Shown here: piece after piece, positions 17,455 through 26,369 of the stretch
Position numbering within the stretch: the stretch's first letter is position 1
How the letters are laid out: each line of letters begins with the position of its first letter
Program-made: the position numbers and the translations under genes
Source of the DNA: Tildeniella nuda ZEHNDER 1965/U140
GTDB taxonomy: Bacteria; Cyanobacteriota; Cyanobacteriia; Leptolyngbyales; Leptolyngbyaceae
Length of the DNA stretch: 64,000 nt
Assembly (NCBI GenBank): GCA_019358895.1
Contig: JAHHIG010000008.1
Span: 1-64,000 of the forward strand
Direction: 5' to 3'
Notes under the pieces: generated by a model
The model's database searches: none
What the model was told of the DNA's origin: nothing
Seen by the model: only the letters and a program-made list of their open reading frames with translations

Positions 17455-19077
17455 TTAAGCTTTCCGAAGCGTCCAAAACGGCACCTTTTGCGTGACTTCC
17501 AGGCTGGCTCCTTGAATCCATTTCTGAACAAACAAGTAGTCTTTATTTTGCCAGAGGGGAATGAACGGCACATCTTGGGCAAGCAAATCCTGAAGCTCAG
17601 CGAAGAGTTGTTTGCGCGTGGTAGGGTTTTGGGCTTTACGACTCTGGTCAATCAGTTGGTTGGCGCGATCGCTATAGTAAAACGATCCCTGTAGCGCACT
17701 TGAGCCTTCGGTACAACCAGCGGCAGCAGAGCCTTGCGTGCATTCTAGAAACGGCTGTATGTAGTTGTCAGAATCGAGAAAATCGGGTGTCCAATCTAGC
17801 AAAAACATGGGGTAAACGCCCTTGTCCAGATTCTTGTAGGCTGTCGTCGATTCAATACTTTTGAGGTCAATCTGCATCAGTCCACCAAGCCGTTTCTTTG
17901 CAGCAGCTCGTAAAGTAATAGCAGCAAGTTGATCATTAATGACATTCGATCGATACCAGAACTCAACCTTGAGTGGCTTGGTGGCGGAGTAACCTGCTTT
18001 GGTGAGAAACGCAGTAGCTTTGGCGCGATCGCTATCGCCGTAAGGGTTTTTAAAGACAGGCTTTTGTTCTGCCAGCGTCGTGGGGATCAGGCTATAAAGC
18101 GGATCAATTTGTCCTAGAAAAATGCGGCTTTGTAGCAGTGGACGATCCATGACGGCGGCGATCGCCTGTCGCACTTCAAGCTGATCCAGCGGTGGCGATT
18201 TGAGATTGAGCGTCAGATAATCAATCCCGCTGCCCGCTTGCTCAAACACCTGCCAACCACCTGTCGCCGCGCCTTGCTGTAAATTTCGCACCTGATCCAA
18301 CGCAAGGCTCTGGTACGCGACATCAACTGCGCCTGTACGGAAAGCATTGTACAGATTTGCCGGACTGGAGAAGAACTGAATATCAACGCCTTTGTTCGCA
18401 GGCTTTTTACCCCAGTACTGCTCAAAGGCATCGAACCGCAGCAAATCGGTGCCGTAGGTCACGAGCTTGTAAGGTCCAGTCCCCACCAATGTCTCTGGTT
18501 TGAACGAGCCTGGTTTAATTTCGTACGCTTGAGGCGATACAGCGCACGCACCTGAGAACGCCAACAGAGACGGAAAGGCTGCAAAGGGCTTTTTCAGCGT
18601 AATGGTCAACTCATCGTCAGTCGTGGGCTTAACGGTATCCACCAAGCTTGACAGTAGAGATGACGGCGCACCTCCGTTTTGAATGAAGCGCTCCAGAGAA
18701 AACGCCATTGCTTTCGCGTTAAAGGGGGTGCCATCGTGAAACACAACGCCCTGTCGCAAAGGCATCGTATACGTTAAACCGTTCGCGCTGACCGTTGGTA
18801 ACGCCGTTGCCAGTTGAGGTTCTAGCTCAGTGGTGCCAAGTTTATAGGTGTAGAGGCGATCGCTCAGGTTATAGAGCAAACTGCTGGGAAACGTACCGTA
18901 GGCATCTGCCGGATCAAGCGTGTTGATGGTAGCGGTCGTGCCGAGTGTAATGCGTCCACTGCCACTGGTTGGCGATTGCAAGACGGGCGTGGAACGCTGA
19001 CAACTGATTGCCAGCAAGCAACAAAGACAGAACAGAACTAGAGAATGCGTTGCAAAGCGCCATCGAGTGTCAGGCAT
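17455..19077 (-). CDS. Family 5 solute-binding lipoprotein (oligopeptide/nickel type)
   Basis: 540 residues. The N-terminus has a signal with a lipobox-like LAISC, making C26 the likely lipidated residue. The rest matches SBP_bac_5: LGTTATINTLDPADAYG at the start of the mature domain, MPLRQGVVFHDGTPFNAKAM, then VGTGPYKLV. Such proteins capture peptides or other solutes for ABC importers. No permease or ATPase gene is within the window, so it is an orphan receptor. Ligand unknown. Confidence 0.88.
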   Translation of the reverse strand: MPDTRWRFATHSLVLFCLCCLLAISCQRSTPVLQSPTSGSGRITLGTTATINTLDPADAYGTFPSSLLYNLSDRLYTYKLGTTELEPQLATALPTVSANGLTYTMPLRQGVVFHDGTPFNAKAMAFSLERFIQNGGAPSSLLSSLVDTVKPTTDDELTITLKKPFAAFPSLLAFSGACAVSPQAYEIKPGSFKPETLVGTGPYKLVTYGTDLLRFDAFEQYWGKKPANKGVDIQFFSSPANLYNAFRTGAVDVAYQSLALDQVRNLQQGAATGGWQVFEQAGSGIDYLTLNLKSPPLDQLEVRQAIAAVMDRPLLQSRIFLGQIDPLYSLIPTTLAEQKPVFKNPYGDSDRAKATAFLTKAGYSATKPLKVEFWYRSNVINDQLAAITLRAAAKKRLGGLMQIDLKSIESTTAYKNLDKGVYPMFLLDWTPDFLDSDNYIQPFLECTQGSAAAGCTEGSSALQGSFYYSDRANQLIDQSRKAQNPTTRKQLFAELQDLLAQDVPFIPLWQNKDYLFVQKWIQGASLEVTQKVPFWTLRKA

Positions 19078-19299
19078 TAGAGAACCAACTCATCCTGGTC
19101 AATGCGAGAGAGCATTCTATTCTATCGGTGTTCTGGTACAGAAACCGGGTTTCTCTATGGGAAGATATCGCTGCGTCTCAAGGTGATATAGCGGTTCTCG
19201 GTTGAGTGCGGCAAAGTTCTGAGGTTTTAAAGCAAAAGGCAGGAGGAAAACTGTGCCCCTCCTGCCCTCTGCCTTCTGCCCTCTGCCTTGTCAGACCGC
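19078..19299. repeat. Intergenic stretch with a GAAACC palindrome and short repeats
   Basis: No gene seen. At about 19139-19154 there is AGAAACCGGGTTTCTCT, a solitary member of the palindromic family paired elsewhere. From about 19255 the sequence is CTGCCCTCTGCCTT-type repeat leading to the stop of the next gene. Confidence 0.6.
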
Positions 19300-20007
19300 T
19301 CAGACTTCTGACATCGATCGCCGCTTTGCCTCATAAAAGCGACAGGCAGCGGCACCAAGACCATACAGAATCGCCGCGTTACCCGCACTACCCACGGCTG
19401 CTCCTAAGACAGGCACTAATTCAACAACGCTCAGTCCCACTTTAACCGCTTCGGAGCCTCCCATCGACAAGCCCCACAGTGTCAGCACCTCACCACGCCG
19501 TGTAGGGTCGATCGACGAAAAGCCGTAGATCGTCGCAATGCGATAGATCATCTCAGCCTGTAGTGCCGCGATCGCGCCAAAGTCAACGGCAAACAGCATC
19601 AGCGCGAGGGGCGGAATAAAGTTTGTTGCTAACCCGATCCCAGCCGCTTTCCAGGCTGTGTCTGCAATGACTCGCTGCGCCAGCTCATCATCACGATCGA
19701 GCGGATACTTCAGTCGCAATTCTGCCACATCACGCTGAACGGCATCGACATCCACTTGCCCCAACGCTGCCATCAGCCAGCTCACACCAGGAACCTTAGT
19801 TGCAAATTTGATGAATGGGCTTGTAGCGATCGGTGTCACGACTTTACCAACCGTCTCTGTCCCTTGCGCCACAAAGTGATGCAACGAGTTCCCAAACGTT
19901 TCTCCCGCAGCTGTCGAAGCATCCTTTAGTGTATCGGCGATCGCCTGCGACGTTTGTCGCGCCATACCAAGGAAGACGTTGAAACCGTCGTTATCGTGAG
20001 TAGCCAT
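19300..20007 (-). CDS. EcsC-like protein, function unknown
   Basis: About 235 residues from ATG 20007 (MATHDNDGFNVFLGM); a longer frame from 20148 adds an unsupported 47 residues. Two hydrophobic, Gly/Ala-rich segments lie in the second half (about 138-158 and 190-215) around conserved-looking GEVLTLWGLSMGGSEAVKVG. The layout resembles EcsC-family proteins, which are poorly characterised and membrane-associated. I am not certain of the family. Confidence 0.55.
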   Translation of the reverse strand: MATHDNDGFNVFLGMARQTSQAIADTLKDASTAAGETFGNSLHHFVAQGTETVGKVVTPIATSPFIKFATKVPGVSWLMAALGQVDVDAVQRDVAELRLKYPLDRDDELAQRVIADTAWKAAGIGLATNFIPPLALMLFAVDFGAIAALQAEMIYRIATIYGFSSIDPTRRGEVLTLWGLSMGGSEAVKVGLSVVELVPVLGAAVGSAGNAAILYGLGAAACRFYEAKRRSMSEV

Positions 20008-20207
20008 GACTGAACTGTCGCTCTCTAAAGTGGACACATCTCTACTGTAGGGAGCGATCGCCCGCGTTGCGTCTGTCCTGCGGTAGTGGGAACCGCCTGC
20101 TAAAGGTAGGAAATACCGCTGCTCCCAATAGCCACAGCGTGGCTTCAAACGTAACTGTTATTCAAGCATGACACTGTTTCATCGATGATGCCCTCTAGAC
20201 AACAACC

Positions 20208-20612
20208 AACCAACGTAGGGTGGGCAAAGCCTTGCGTGCCCACGCACGATAACTCCCAGCAATGGGCACACACAAGCCCTTTTGCCCCTCCTACGACGAC
20301 TTTTGCAAACCAACCAACGTAGGGTGGGCAAAGCCTTGCGTACCCACGCACGATGACTCCCAGCAATGGGCACAGACAAGCCCTTTTGCTCATCCTACGA
20401 CGACTTTTGCAAACCAACCAACGTAGGGTGGTCAAAGCCTTGCGTGCCCACGCACGATGACTCCCAGCAATGGACACAGACAAGCCCTTTTGCTCATCCT
20501 ACGACGACTTTTGCAAACCAACCAAAGTACGGTGGGCAAAGCCTTGCAAGCCCACGCACGATGACCCACAGCAATGGGCACAGACAAGCCCTTTTGCTCA
20601 TCCTACGGCTAC
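20208..20612. repeat. Tandem repeat, four copies of exactly 104 bp
   Basis: The marker GTAGGGTGGG (variant GTACGGTGGG in the last copy) falls at 20215, 20319, 20423 and 20527, spacing 104 each time. Each unit contains complementary segments, for example GTGGGCAAAGCCTTGC next to GCCCACGC and TTGCTCATCC near the end. The copies differ by only a few bases, so the expansion is recent. The array ends about 75 bases before the ATPase start. Confidence 0.92.
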
Positions 20613-20685
20613 GTTGTTCGTGAACAAAATGCGATACCCTCTGAAGCATGAACGATGATAAGCGTAGTTCGTTCTAACGTTGGTC

Positions 20686-22002
20686 ATGGCTGAATCACTG
20701 CTTACCGAGTTTCAAACCGCATACCGCAACCTCGAACTGGGACCACTGCTCGATCAAAAAGATCTGGATCGGTTTCGGGTGGACTACAGCGGCAACATCC
20801 TTGCGGAACTGGAACAACTAATTGAGGATAGCGACACGGCTGACAGTAAGGTGATTTTTTCGGGGCACCGGGGCTGCGGTAAATCGACGCTGTTAGCGAC
20901 CCTGAGCCGGAGTCCTGTGCTGAACGATCGCTATGTAGTTGTGATGTTTTCCATCGCGGATACGGTCGAAAACTCTGATATTGACCATGTGAACATTCTG
21001 TTTGCGATCGCGGTGAAGCTCATGCGGTTTGCCGAAACAAGCCAGCCGCCGATTCCCATCTCTCAAGCGACTCAGGACGCGCTGTATCGGTGGTTTGCCG
21101 AACAAACTCAAACCGATGTGAAAGAAGTCAAAGGAGAGGCATCCTTCGGCTTGAATTTACTCAAACTGATTGAACTCAAACTGCTCACCAATGCGAGTAC
21201 ACGCAAAGAAATCAAGCAGAAGTTTGAACGCAACGCCTCGGAACTGGTGGGGCAACTGAATACGATCGCGGCAACCATTCGGACAGCGGCAAAGAAAGAG
21301 ACGATCGTCGTCATCATTGATGACCTGGATAAGCTCGACTTAGCGGTGGTCAAGCCCATCTTCAAAGACAACATCAAAGCACTGTGTCTACCGGGGTTTC
21401 ATATCATCTATACGATTCCAATCGCGGCACTGCGGGATAAGGAAATCCTGCCCATGATTCAGTCAGAGATGAACGATCGCATCATCCGGATGCCCGTGCT
21501 GAAGCTGCTGCCGAAAGAAGAGGTACACCAGCCCAATGCCCCACTCAACCCAGAGGTTTTAGACATCTTGTGTGCCATTCTGCATAAGCGCATTCCTGCC
21601 CATTTACTCGATCGACAGGTTGCTGAAAGGCTCGTTTTTTATAGCGGTGGCGTATTGCGAGAGCTGATGAGAATTGCGACCGGATGCTGTCGGCTGTGTC
21701 TGCTGCAAATTCGGCGGGAGAGCCGAGACAACACGGTCGAGCGTCAGGACATCACAATCAAGCCAGCGATTCTGGATGAAGCCGTCAACAACCTCCGCAA
21801 TGATTTTGCCTTGCAGTTGGGCAAAGCCGATTACGGTATTTTGCAAGCAGTCTACAACGAGTTAATGCCCGATGACCCCACTCAGAAAGAGTTTCTAGAC
21901 TTGTTGCATGGGCTGCACGTGCTGGAGTACCGCAACCGCAAAGCCTGGTATGACGTGCATCCGATCGTCGTTGAGTTGTTGAGCGATCGGGGGTTGATTT
22001 AA
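20686..22002 (+). CDS. P-loop ATPase, partner of the downstream TPR protein
   Basis: 438 residues from ATG 20686. After about 60 residues comes Walker A, GHRGCGKST, with Walker B VVIIDDLDKLD near residue 210, then arginine-containing segments and a winged-helix-like C-terminus (FLDLLHGLHVLEYRN, VHPIVVELL). The arrangement suggests an AAA/STAND-type ATPase of the ORC/MalT branch. From memory, close relatives recur in filamentous cyanobacteria beside a TPR protein like the one here; the function is undescribed to my knowledge. A 323-base repeat-rich gap separates the two genes on the same strand. Confidence 0.75.
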   Translation: MAESLLTEFQTAYRNLELGPLLDQKDLDRFRVDYSGNILAELEQLIEDSDTADSKVIFSGHRGCGKSTLLATLSRSPVLNDRYVVVMFSIADTVENSDIDHVNILFAIAVKLMRFAETSQPPIPISQATQDALYRWFAEQTQTDVKEVKGEASFGLNLLKLIELKLLTNASTRKEIKQKFERNASELVGQLNTIAATIRTAAKKETIVVIIDDLDKLDLAVVKPIFKDNIKALCLPGFHIIYTIPIAALRDKEILPMIQSEMNDRIIRMPVLKLLPKEEVHQPNAPLNPEVLDILCAILHKRIPAHLLDRQVAERLVFYSGGVLRELMRIATGCCRLCLLQIRRESRDNTVERQDITIKPAILDEAVNNLRNDFALQLGKADYGILQAVYNELMPDDPTQKEFLDLLHGLHVLEYRNRKAWYDVHPIVVELLSDRGLI

Positions 22003-22029
22003 ATGACAAAACGATCGCATGTGTATATC

Positions 22030-22310
22030 GAGCTTCGTTGGCAAATCTTACCGGGGGACTTCCCCCCGTGCCCCCGCTACGTGGGGTCCTAACTCCCCCA
22101 CACCCCTCGAACAAGAGTGTTGAGGTGGGTAGCAATAATTAATTTACACGATACGGCAGAACACAATCTCTATGCTCCTCTGCAATGCGAAGCGCTCTTC
22201 CACTTCTTACTAATAACCCCTTTTGGAGGGGGTTCGGGGGACGCAACCGTCCCCTGAATTCGGGGGGTTTGGGGGGCTGCCCCCCAAGGATCGGATACGT
22301 GGGACTTGTG
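22030..22310. repeat. G/C-rich palindromic intergenic repeat
   Basis: Between the ATPase and the TPR gene. It has self-complementary runs, for example CGGGGGACTTCCCCCCG near 22051 and GGGGGGCTGCCCCCC near 22271, plus several GGGGGTT/AACCCCC blocks. These would form strong hairpins in RNA and could terminate or attenuate readthrough between the two genes. No open frame of note. Confidence 0.65.
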
Positions 22311-22382
22311 TCTACACGGTAGCTTTTGAAAGAGGAGATCAGAGGGGAGCAAGCGTCTAGCAACGGCAAGGAAGGTCAATTC

Positions 22383-24125
22383 ATGTCCACCGCAAACCGG
22401 GTAGACCCCGATCAGCAAAACGAGGATGCTTACGAAGAGTTGATCGTCAGCATAGAAGCGGGTGAAGGCACCTTGAGCCTGCTGCTTGCTGTCTGCGATG
22501 ATAGCCGCCTGCGCGACGAGATTATCAGCCGCTACGAAGCCGAACTCGCTCCCGACATCCGCCACTATCATCTACCCATCCTTCGCGGCGAGCCCAGCCT
22601 CACACAGACGATTAGAAATAAGGTGCAGGAAGACGAGTATCTTCGCAATGGTGGTAGAGCAGTTGTCACCATCACCGGAGCTGAGCAACTCTTCTTCCTC
22701 AAGCTGGGCGAAGAGCGCTCCGAGCAGGAAATCTTCTTCGGCTACCTCCAGTGGACGCGGGAAGCACTGCGCGACTTTCACTTTCCCATTGTCCTCTGGG
22801 TGACACACCAGCTTTTGGCACAACTTGCCCGCCATGCCCCCGACTTCTGGAGCTGGCGTAAAGGGGTGTTTCGCTTCACCTCTAAAAAAACAGGTGCCGT
22901 ACGAAGCAGCGAGATTGAAGCAATCCGTCCTGTCCTAGAAGGGTTTGACTTACCCACTGACGATGATTATCTGCTGCCCCTGGAAGATTTGAAGGCGCTG
23001 ATTGCTCAGACGGAAGCACGACAGCCCAAAGACCCGCTGCTGGCAACGCTATATAGCCAGATGGGAGAAGTCTACTTTAATCGGTTGAAACGAGGCGAGG
23101 CACAGGATTATCAGCAGGAAGCGGCGCAGGCAGTTGACTACTTTCGCAGAGCCGCTGATTTGCAAACACAGCTTGGTCAGGAAACCGATCTGGCAAACAG
23201 CTTGAACTGGCTAGGTAGGCTTTATGACAACCAGGGACGTTACAGCGAAGCCGAACTACTGTACGTGCAGGCGCTGGAAATGAGAAAGCGACTGCTAGGT
23301 GAAGACCATTCCGATGTGGCAAACAGTCTTAACAATTTAGCACTACTTTATCGTACTCAGGGGCGATACAGCGAGGCAGAACCGCTGTCCCTGCAAGCAC
23401 TCGAAATGGACAAACATCTGGTGGGTGAGGAACATCCTGATGTGGCAATCGGTCTCAACAACCTAGCATCCCTCTATCAATCGCAGGGACGTATCAGTGA
23501 GGCAGAGCCGTTGTATGTGCAGGCGCTGGAAATGAGAAAGCGACTGCTAAGTGACGCTCATCCTGATGTGGCACAAAGTCTCAATAACTTAGCAGTGCTC
23601 TACACATCTCAGGGACGATATAGCGAAGCCGAACCGCTGCACATGCAAGCGCTAGCAACGAGGAAACGCCTGCTGGGTGAGGAACATCCCGATGTGGCAA
23701 CTGATCTTAACAACTTAGCAATGCTTTATACGTCGCAGGGACGTTACAGCGAAGCCGAACTCTTTTACGTGCAGGCGCTGGACATGGATAAACGCCTGCT
23801 AGGTGAAGACCATCCGGTTGTAGCAACTCGCCTCAACAACTTGGCGTATCTCTACACATTGCAGGGGCGGTATAGCGAAGCCGAACTCTTTTACGTGCAG
23901 GCGCTGGAGATGAGTAAACACCTGATGGGTGAAGACCATCCCAATGTGGCAACTAATCTCAACAACCTAGCAAAACTCTACACATCTCAGGAGCAATACA
24001 GCGAAGCCGAACCGCTTTACGTGCAGGCGCTAGACATTGTAGAGCGGCAACTAGGGGCAACCCATCCCAGTACAGTAAGAATTCGTGAAAACCTTGAGGG
24101 GTTGCGATCGATCATGCAGCAATAG
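22383..24125 (+). CDS. Pseudo-NTPase domain fused to kinesin-light-chain-type TPRs
   Basis: 580 residues from ATG 22383, which has an AAGGAAGG ribosome site. Residues 15-210 look like an NTPase fold without a Walker A: LLLAVCDDS sits where the P-loop would be, VVTITGAEQLFFL resembles strand 3, and FPIVLWVTHQLLAQL then DFWSWRKGVFRF follow. After a linker TPR come seven 42-residue repeats of the NNLALLY-QGRYSEAEPLY-QALEM-LLGEDHPD type. KLC-type TPRs bind peptides or proteins. The likely reading is a sensor or scaffold working with the upstream ATPase. Function unknown. Confidence 0.75.
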   Translation: MSTANRVDPDQQNEDAYEELIVSIEAGEGTLSLLLAVCDDSRLRDEIISRYEAELAPDIRHYHLPILRGEPSLTQTIRNKVQEDEYLRNGGRAVVTITGAEQLFFLKLGEERSEQEIFFGYLQWTREALRDFHFPIVLWVTHQLLAQLARHAPDFWSWRKGVFRFTSKKTGAVRSSEIEAIRPVLEGFDLPTDDDYLLPLEDLKALIAQTEARQPKDPLLATLYSQMGEVYFNRLKRGEAQDYQQEAAQAVDYFRRAADLQTQLGQETDLANSLNWLGRLYDNQGRYSEAELLYVQALEMRKRLLGEDHSDVANSLNNLALLYRTQGRYSEAEPLSLQALEMDKHLVGEEHPDVAIGLNNLASLYQSQGRISEAEPLYVQALEMRKRLLSDAHPDVAQSLNNLAVLYTSQGRYSEAEPLHMQALATRKRLLGEEHPDVATDLNNLAMLYTSQGRYSEAELFYVQALDMDKRLLGEDHPVVATRLNNLAYLYTLQGRYSEAELFYVQALEMSKHLMGEDHPNVATNLNNLAKLYTSQEQYSEAEPLYVQALDIVERQLGATHPSTVRIRENLEGLRSIMQQ

Positions 24126-24133
24126 ACCCAGCC

Positions 24134-24250
24134 TCCAGAAACCGGGTTTCTCTACGAAGTGCTGCGATCGCCCCTTCAAGATATATCCAAAAACCCGGTT
24201 TCTCTTATCCTCCCCAACGAGCCTTTGATCCTCGTCGATGAGACTTTATT
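24134..24250. repeat. Left direct repeat flanking the second TA pair
   Basis: About 117 bp repeated at 24976-25091 in the same orientation. It contains AGAAACCGGGTTTCTCT and an inverted AAACCCGGTTTCTCT about 55 bases on, then AACGAGCCTTT and CTCGTCGATGAGACTTTA, shared with the right copy. It begins nine bases after the TPR gene's stop. Confidence 0.85.
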
Positions 24251-24296
24251 ATATGAATAGAGCATGAATAGAGAAGCGCATTAGCAGGTTTAGTGT

Positions 24297-24551
24297 ATGC
24301 GATCGATCAAAGGCACTGTGCAAAACGGGGTGATTCACCCCACTGAACCCATCGAAGGACACGATGGGCAGCAGGTCGTGATTACGTTCGTGGAAGAGGA
24401 AACAGAAAGCCCTCAACCGATCGACGACTCATCCTGGAACGACTTGATGACATTTATTGATGCACATGCTGTCGATACCGGGATTGAAGACTTAGCCCAC
24501 CAGCATGACCACTACATTCATGGCACACCCAAGCGAGAACCGTATCCTTGA
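24297..24551 (+). CDS. Antitoxin of a PIN-toxin pair
   Basis: 84 residues. The N-terminal beta-strand pattern RSIKGTVQNGVIHPTEPIEG resembles small DUF104-type antitoxins; the C-terminus HQHDHYIHGTPKR matches the end of the decayed antitoxin at 56.0 kb (INHDHYLYGAPK), so the two pairs are related. The stop overlaps the toxin start in TTGA. It should neutralise the toxin and repress its own promoter; no operator is evident by eye. Confidence 0.75.
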   Translation: MRSIKGTVQNGVIHPTEPIEGHDGQQVVITFVEEETESPQPIDDSSWNDLMTFIDAHAVDTGIEDLAHQHDHYIHGTPKREPYP

Positions 24552-24955
24552 AGCGAATCTTTGTTGATGCTGTTGCCTGGATTGCGTTGCTAAACAGCCG
24601 AGATTCGTTGCATCAAACCGCGAAGCAACTCATGATGAGCTTTCAACAACAAAACGTCTCTCTGGTGACAACCGAGTTTGTACTGCTGGAAGTTGCTGAT
24701 GCCTTATCAAGTCCCGCGAGTCGCGAAGTGACTGTTGCATACGTTAAGCGCCTTCGAGTTCTTAACAGATTAGAAATCATTCCTGTTAGTCAAACGCTAC
24801 TCTTTGAAGGCTGGACACTCTACAGCCAACGCCCTGATAAAGAGTGGGGACTCACCGATTGCATTAGTTTTGTCGTCATGTCGCAGCAGCAGCTTACTCA
24901 GGCATTCACGTCCGATCGCCACTTTAAGCAGGCAGGGTTTGCCAACTTGCTGTAG
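24548..24955 (+). CDS. PIN-domain toxin, intact
   Basis: 135 residues, TTG start inside the antitoxin stop. The four acidic positions are D7 (FVDAVAWIALL), E43 or E48 in the TTEFVLLEV segment, D104 (LTDCISF) and D123 (TSDRHF). It aligns without gaps to residue 122 with the toxin at 56.1 kb; that protein has a 14-residue insertion exactly at the D123 codon. Predicted magnesium-dependent RNase. The pair lies between 117-bp direct repeats. Confidence 0.85.
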   Translation: MKRIFVDAVAWIALLNSRDSLHQTAKQLMMSFQQQNVSLVTTEFVLLEVADALSSPASREVTVAYVKRLRVLNRLEIIPVSQTLLFEGWTLYSQRPDKEWGLTDCISFVVMSQQQLTQAFTSDRHFKQAGFANLL

Positions 24956-24975
24956 CTCTTTTCTACTCCACCGTA

Positions 24976-25091
24976 TCCAGAAATCGGGTTTCTCCACGAA
25001 GTGATGCGATCGACCCTCCAAGTTGCGTCCAGAAACCCGGTTTCTTTGATTCTCGCCAACGAGCCTTTCATCCTCGTCGATGAGACTTTAC
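24976..25091. repeat. Right direct repeat flanking the second TA pair
   Basis: Second copy of 24134-24250, same orientation, with about 80-85% identity by eye. It begins 21 bases after the toxin stop, the same spacing seen at the first TA pair, and leads into another 21-bp array, as the first pair's right repeat also does. Confidence 0.85.
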
Positions 25092-25104
25092 TACTCGCGC
25101 ACGA

Positions 25105-25440
25105 ACCTTAGAGTATCGTCGTCCATGCTCAGAGTATCGTCGTCCATGCTCAGAGTATCGTCGTCCATGCTCAGAGTATCGTGCGTGAACCTCAGAACAT
25201 CATCATCCATGCTCAGAGTATCGTCATCCATGCTCAGAGTATCGTCGTCCATGCTCAGAGTATCGTGCGTGAACCTCAGAGTATCGTGCGTGAACCTCAG
25301 AGTATCGTCGTCCATGCTCAGAGTATCGTCGTCCATGCTCAGAACATCATCGACGAACCTCCGGAGCATCACGCGTGAACCTCAGAGCATCACCCACCAA
25401 CCTCGGAGCATCGCACACGAACCTCAGAGTATCAGGCGCA
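25105..25440. repeat. 21-bp tandem repeat array (array 3)
   Basis: About sixteen units of 21 bases, consensus CTCAGAGTATCGTCGTCCATG, with the last third of the unit switching between CGTCCATG and GCGTGAAC types. It is unrelated in sequence to arrays 1 and 2 but has the same period. All frames are open through much of it, giving meaningless repetitive peptides. Confidence 0.9.
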
Positions 25441-25490
25441 ACCCTTCGATCGCCCTTATCGATACAAGAGGCTCAGTGCTCGAGAGTGAT

Positions 25491-26084
25491 TTACTGCGTT
25501 GCTTCATCGATCGCGCCTGTCTGAGGCTGACCTTTGAAGAAGAAGCGCCACAGCTTGTAAGCGGCAAACAGCAGCACAACGACGACCACAATCCCTGTTA
25601 AAGCGGGTAACGTCAGCGCCAGCACTGATAGCCCAACCGAGGCAACAAGCTCGATCGTCGAAAGAATGGGATTCGTCAAGCCGCCGGATGTGGCAGTCGA
25701 GCCAATGCGTAACACGTTGAGCAGTCCCTTCGTCAAGCCAGCCGCACCACCACCCGCGATCGCCGCTAACGTCCATTGCGCCAACGGACTCATATCCGGC
25801 GCTGTAGCAGCAGTTACCACTGTTCCCGCAACAATGGCTAACGGTGTCGCAACCGTGTCGAGCAGATGATCAAACCAGGGAATGTAGTAGCCTGCAATCT
25901 CTAAGCTGCTGGCAACCGCAAACGCGATTAGTGCATGATCCGTGCCAACCCATGCCACATTCGTGGGCAAGTCTAGATGCCCGACGATCGCCGCTGCACT
26001 CACTAGCAGTAACGGTACAAAGACCCTGAAGCCACAGGCAGCACTCAAGCTTACGCCCAGCAGCAAACTGATGAAAGTATCCAA
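25491..26084 (-). CDS. DUF4126 family membrane protein
   Basis: 197 residues with about six hydrophobic segments. The conserved-looking pieces are SAACGFRVFVPLL near the N-terminus, IPWFDHLLDTVATPLAIVAG in the middle and GGGAAGLTKGLLNVLR. These match the DUF4126 family as I know it. Plasma-membrane or thylakoid location; function unknown. The ATG at 26084 is well placed. Confidence 0.8.
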   Translation of the reverse strand: MDTFISLLLGVSLSAACGFRVFVPLLLVSAAAIVGHLDLPTNVAWVGTDHALIAFAVASSLEIAGYYIPWFDHLLDTVATPLAIVAGTVVTAATAPDMSPLAQWTLAAIAGGGAAGLTKGLLNVLRIGSTATSGGLTNPILSTIELVASVGLSVLALTLPALTGIVVVVVLLFAAYKLWRFFFKGQPQTGAIDEATQ

Positions 26085-26369
26085 GCGCGTCTCCCTCTCA
26101 TTACGTCCGTTCTAGCTGCCTTGATGCCAGCCGATGCAGCTATTGTGACAAATTTCTTGCTAGTGGAGAGCAGGCTGAAGAACAGATCACTCTTACGTAA
26201 CGCCAATGTGGTGAGCAACCATTGGACGAGTACTGAAGGATACAATTTGGCTATAGCTCCTGAGTTGGTAAGCTAATCGCATGACAAGTTGTATGGGCAA
26301 CGCTATGCAACTGACATCTCAGCACCCAGATTTTGCAACTTGAAGGCACATTAGCTCAGGTACACAGTC

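Noticed and set aside
20208-20612. Possible CRISPR array
   Set aside because: Units are contiguous 104-bp copies with no variable spacers and no cas genes nearby.
25105-25440. Possible CRISPR array
   Set aside because: The 21-bp units abut one another; there are no unique spacers.
25080-25601. Long repetitive frames on both strands over the 21-bp array (RVSSSML and LSMDDDT peptides)
   Set aside because: A 21-base unit without stop codons opens all such frames; there is no ribosome site or non-repetitive part.
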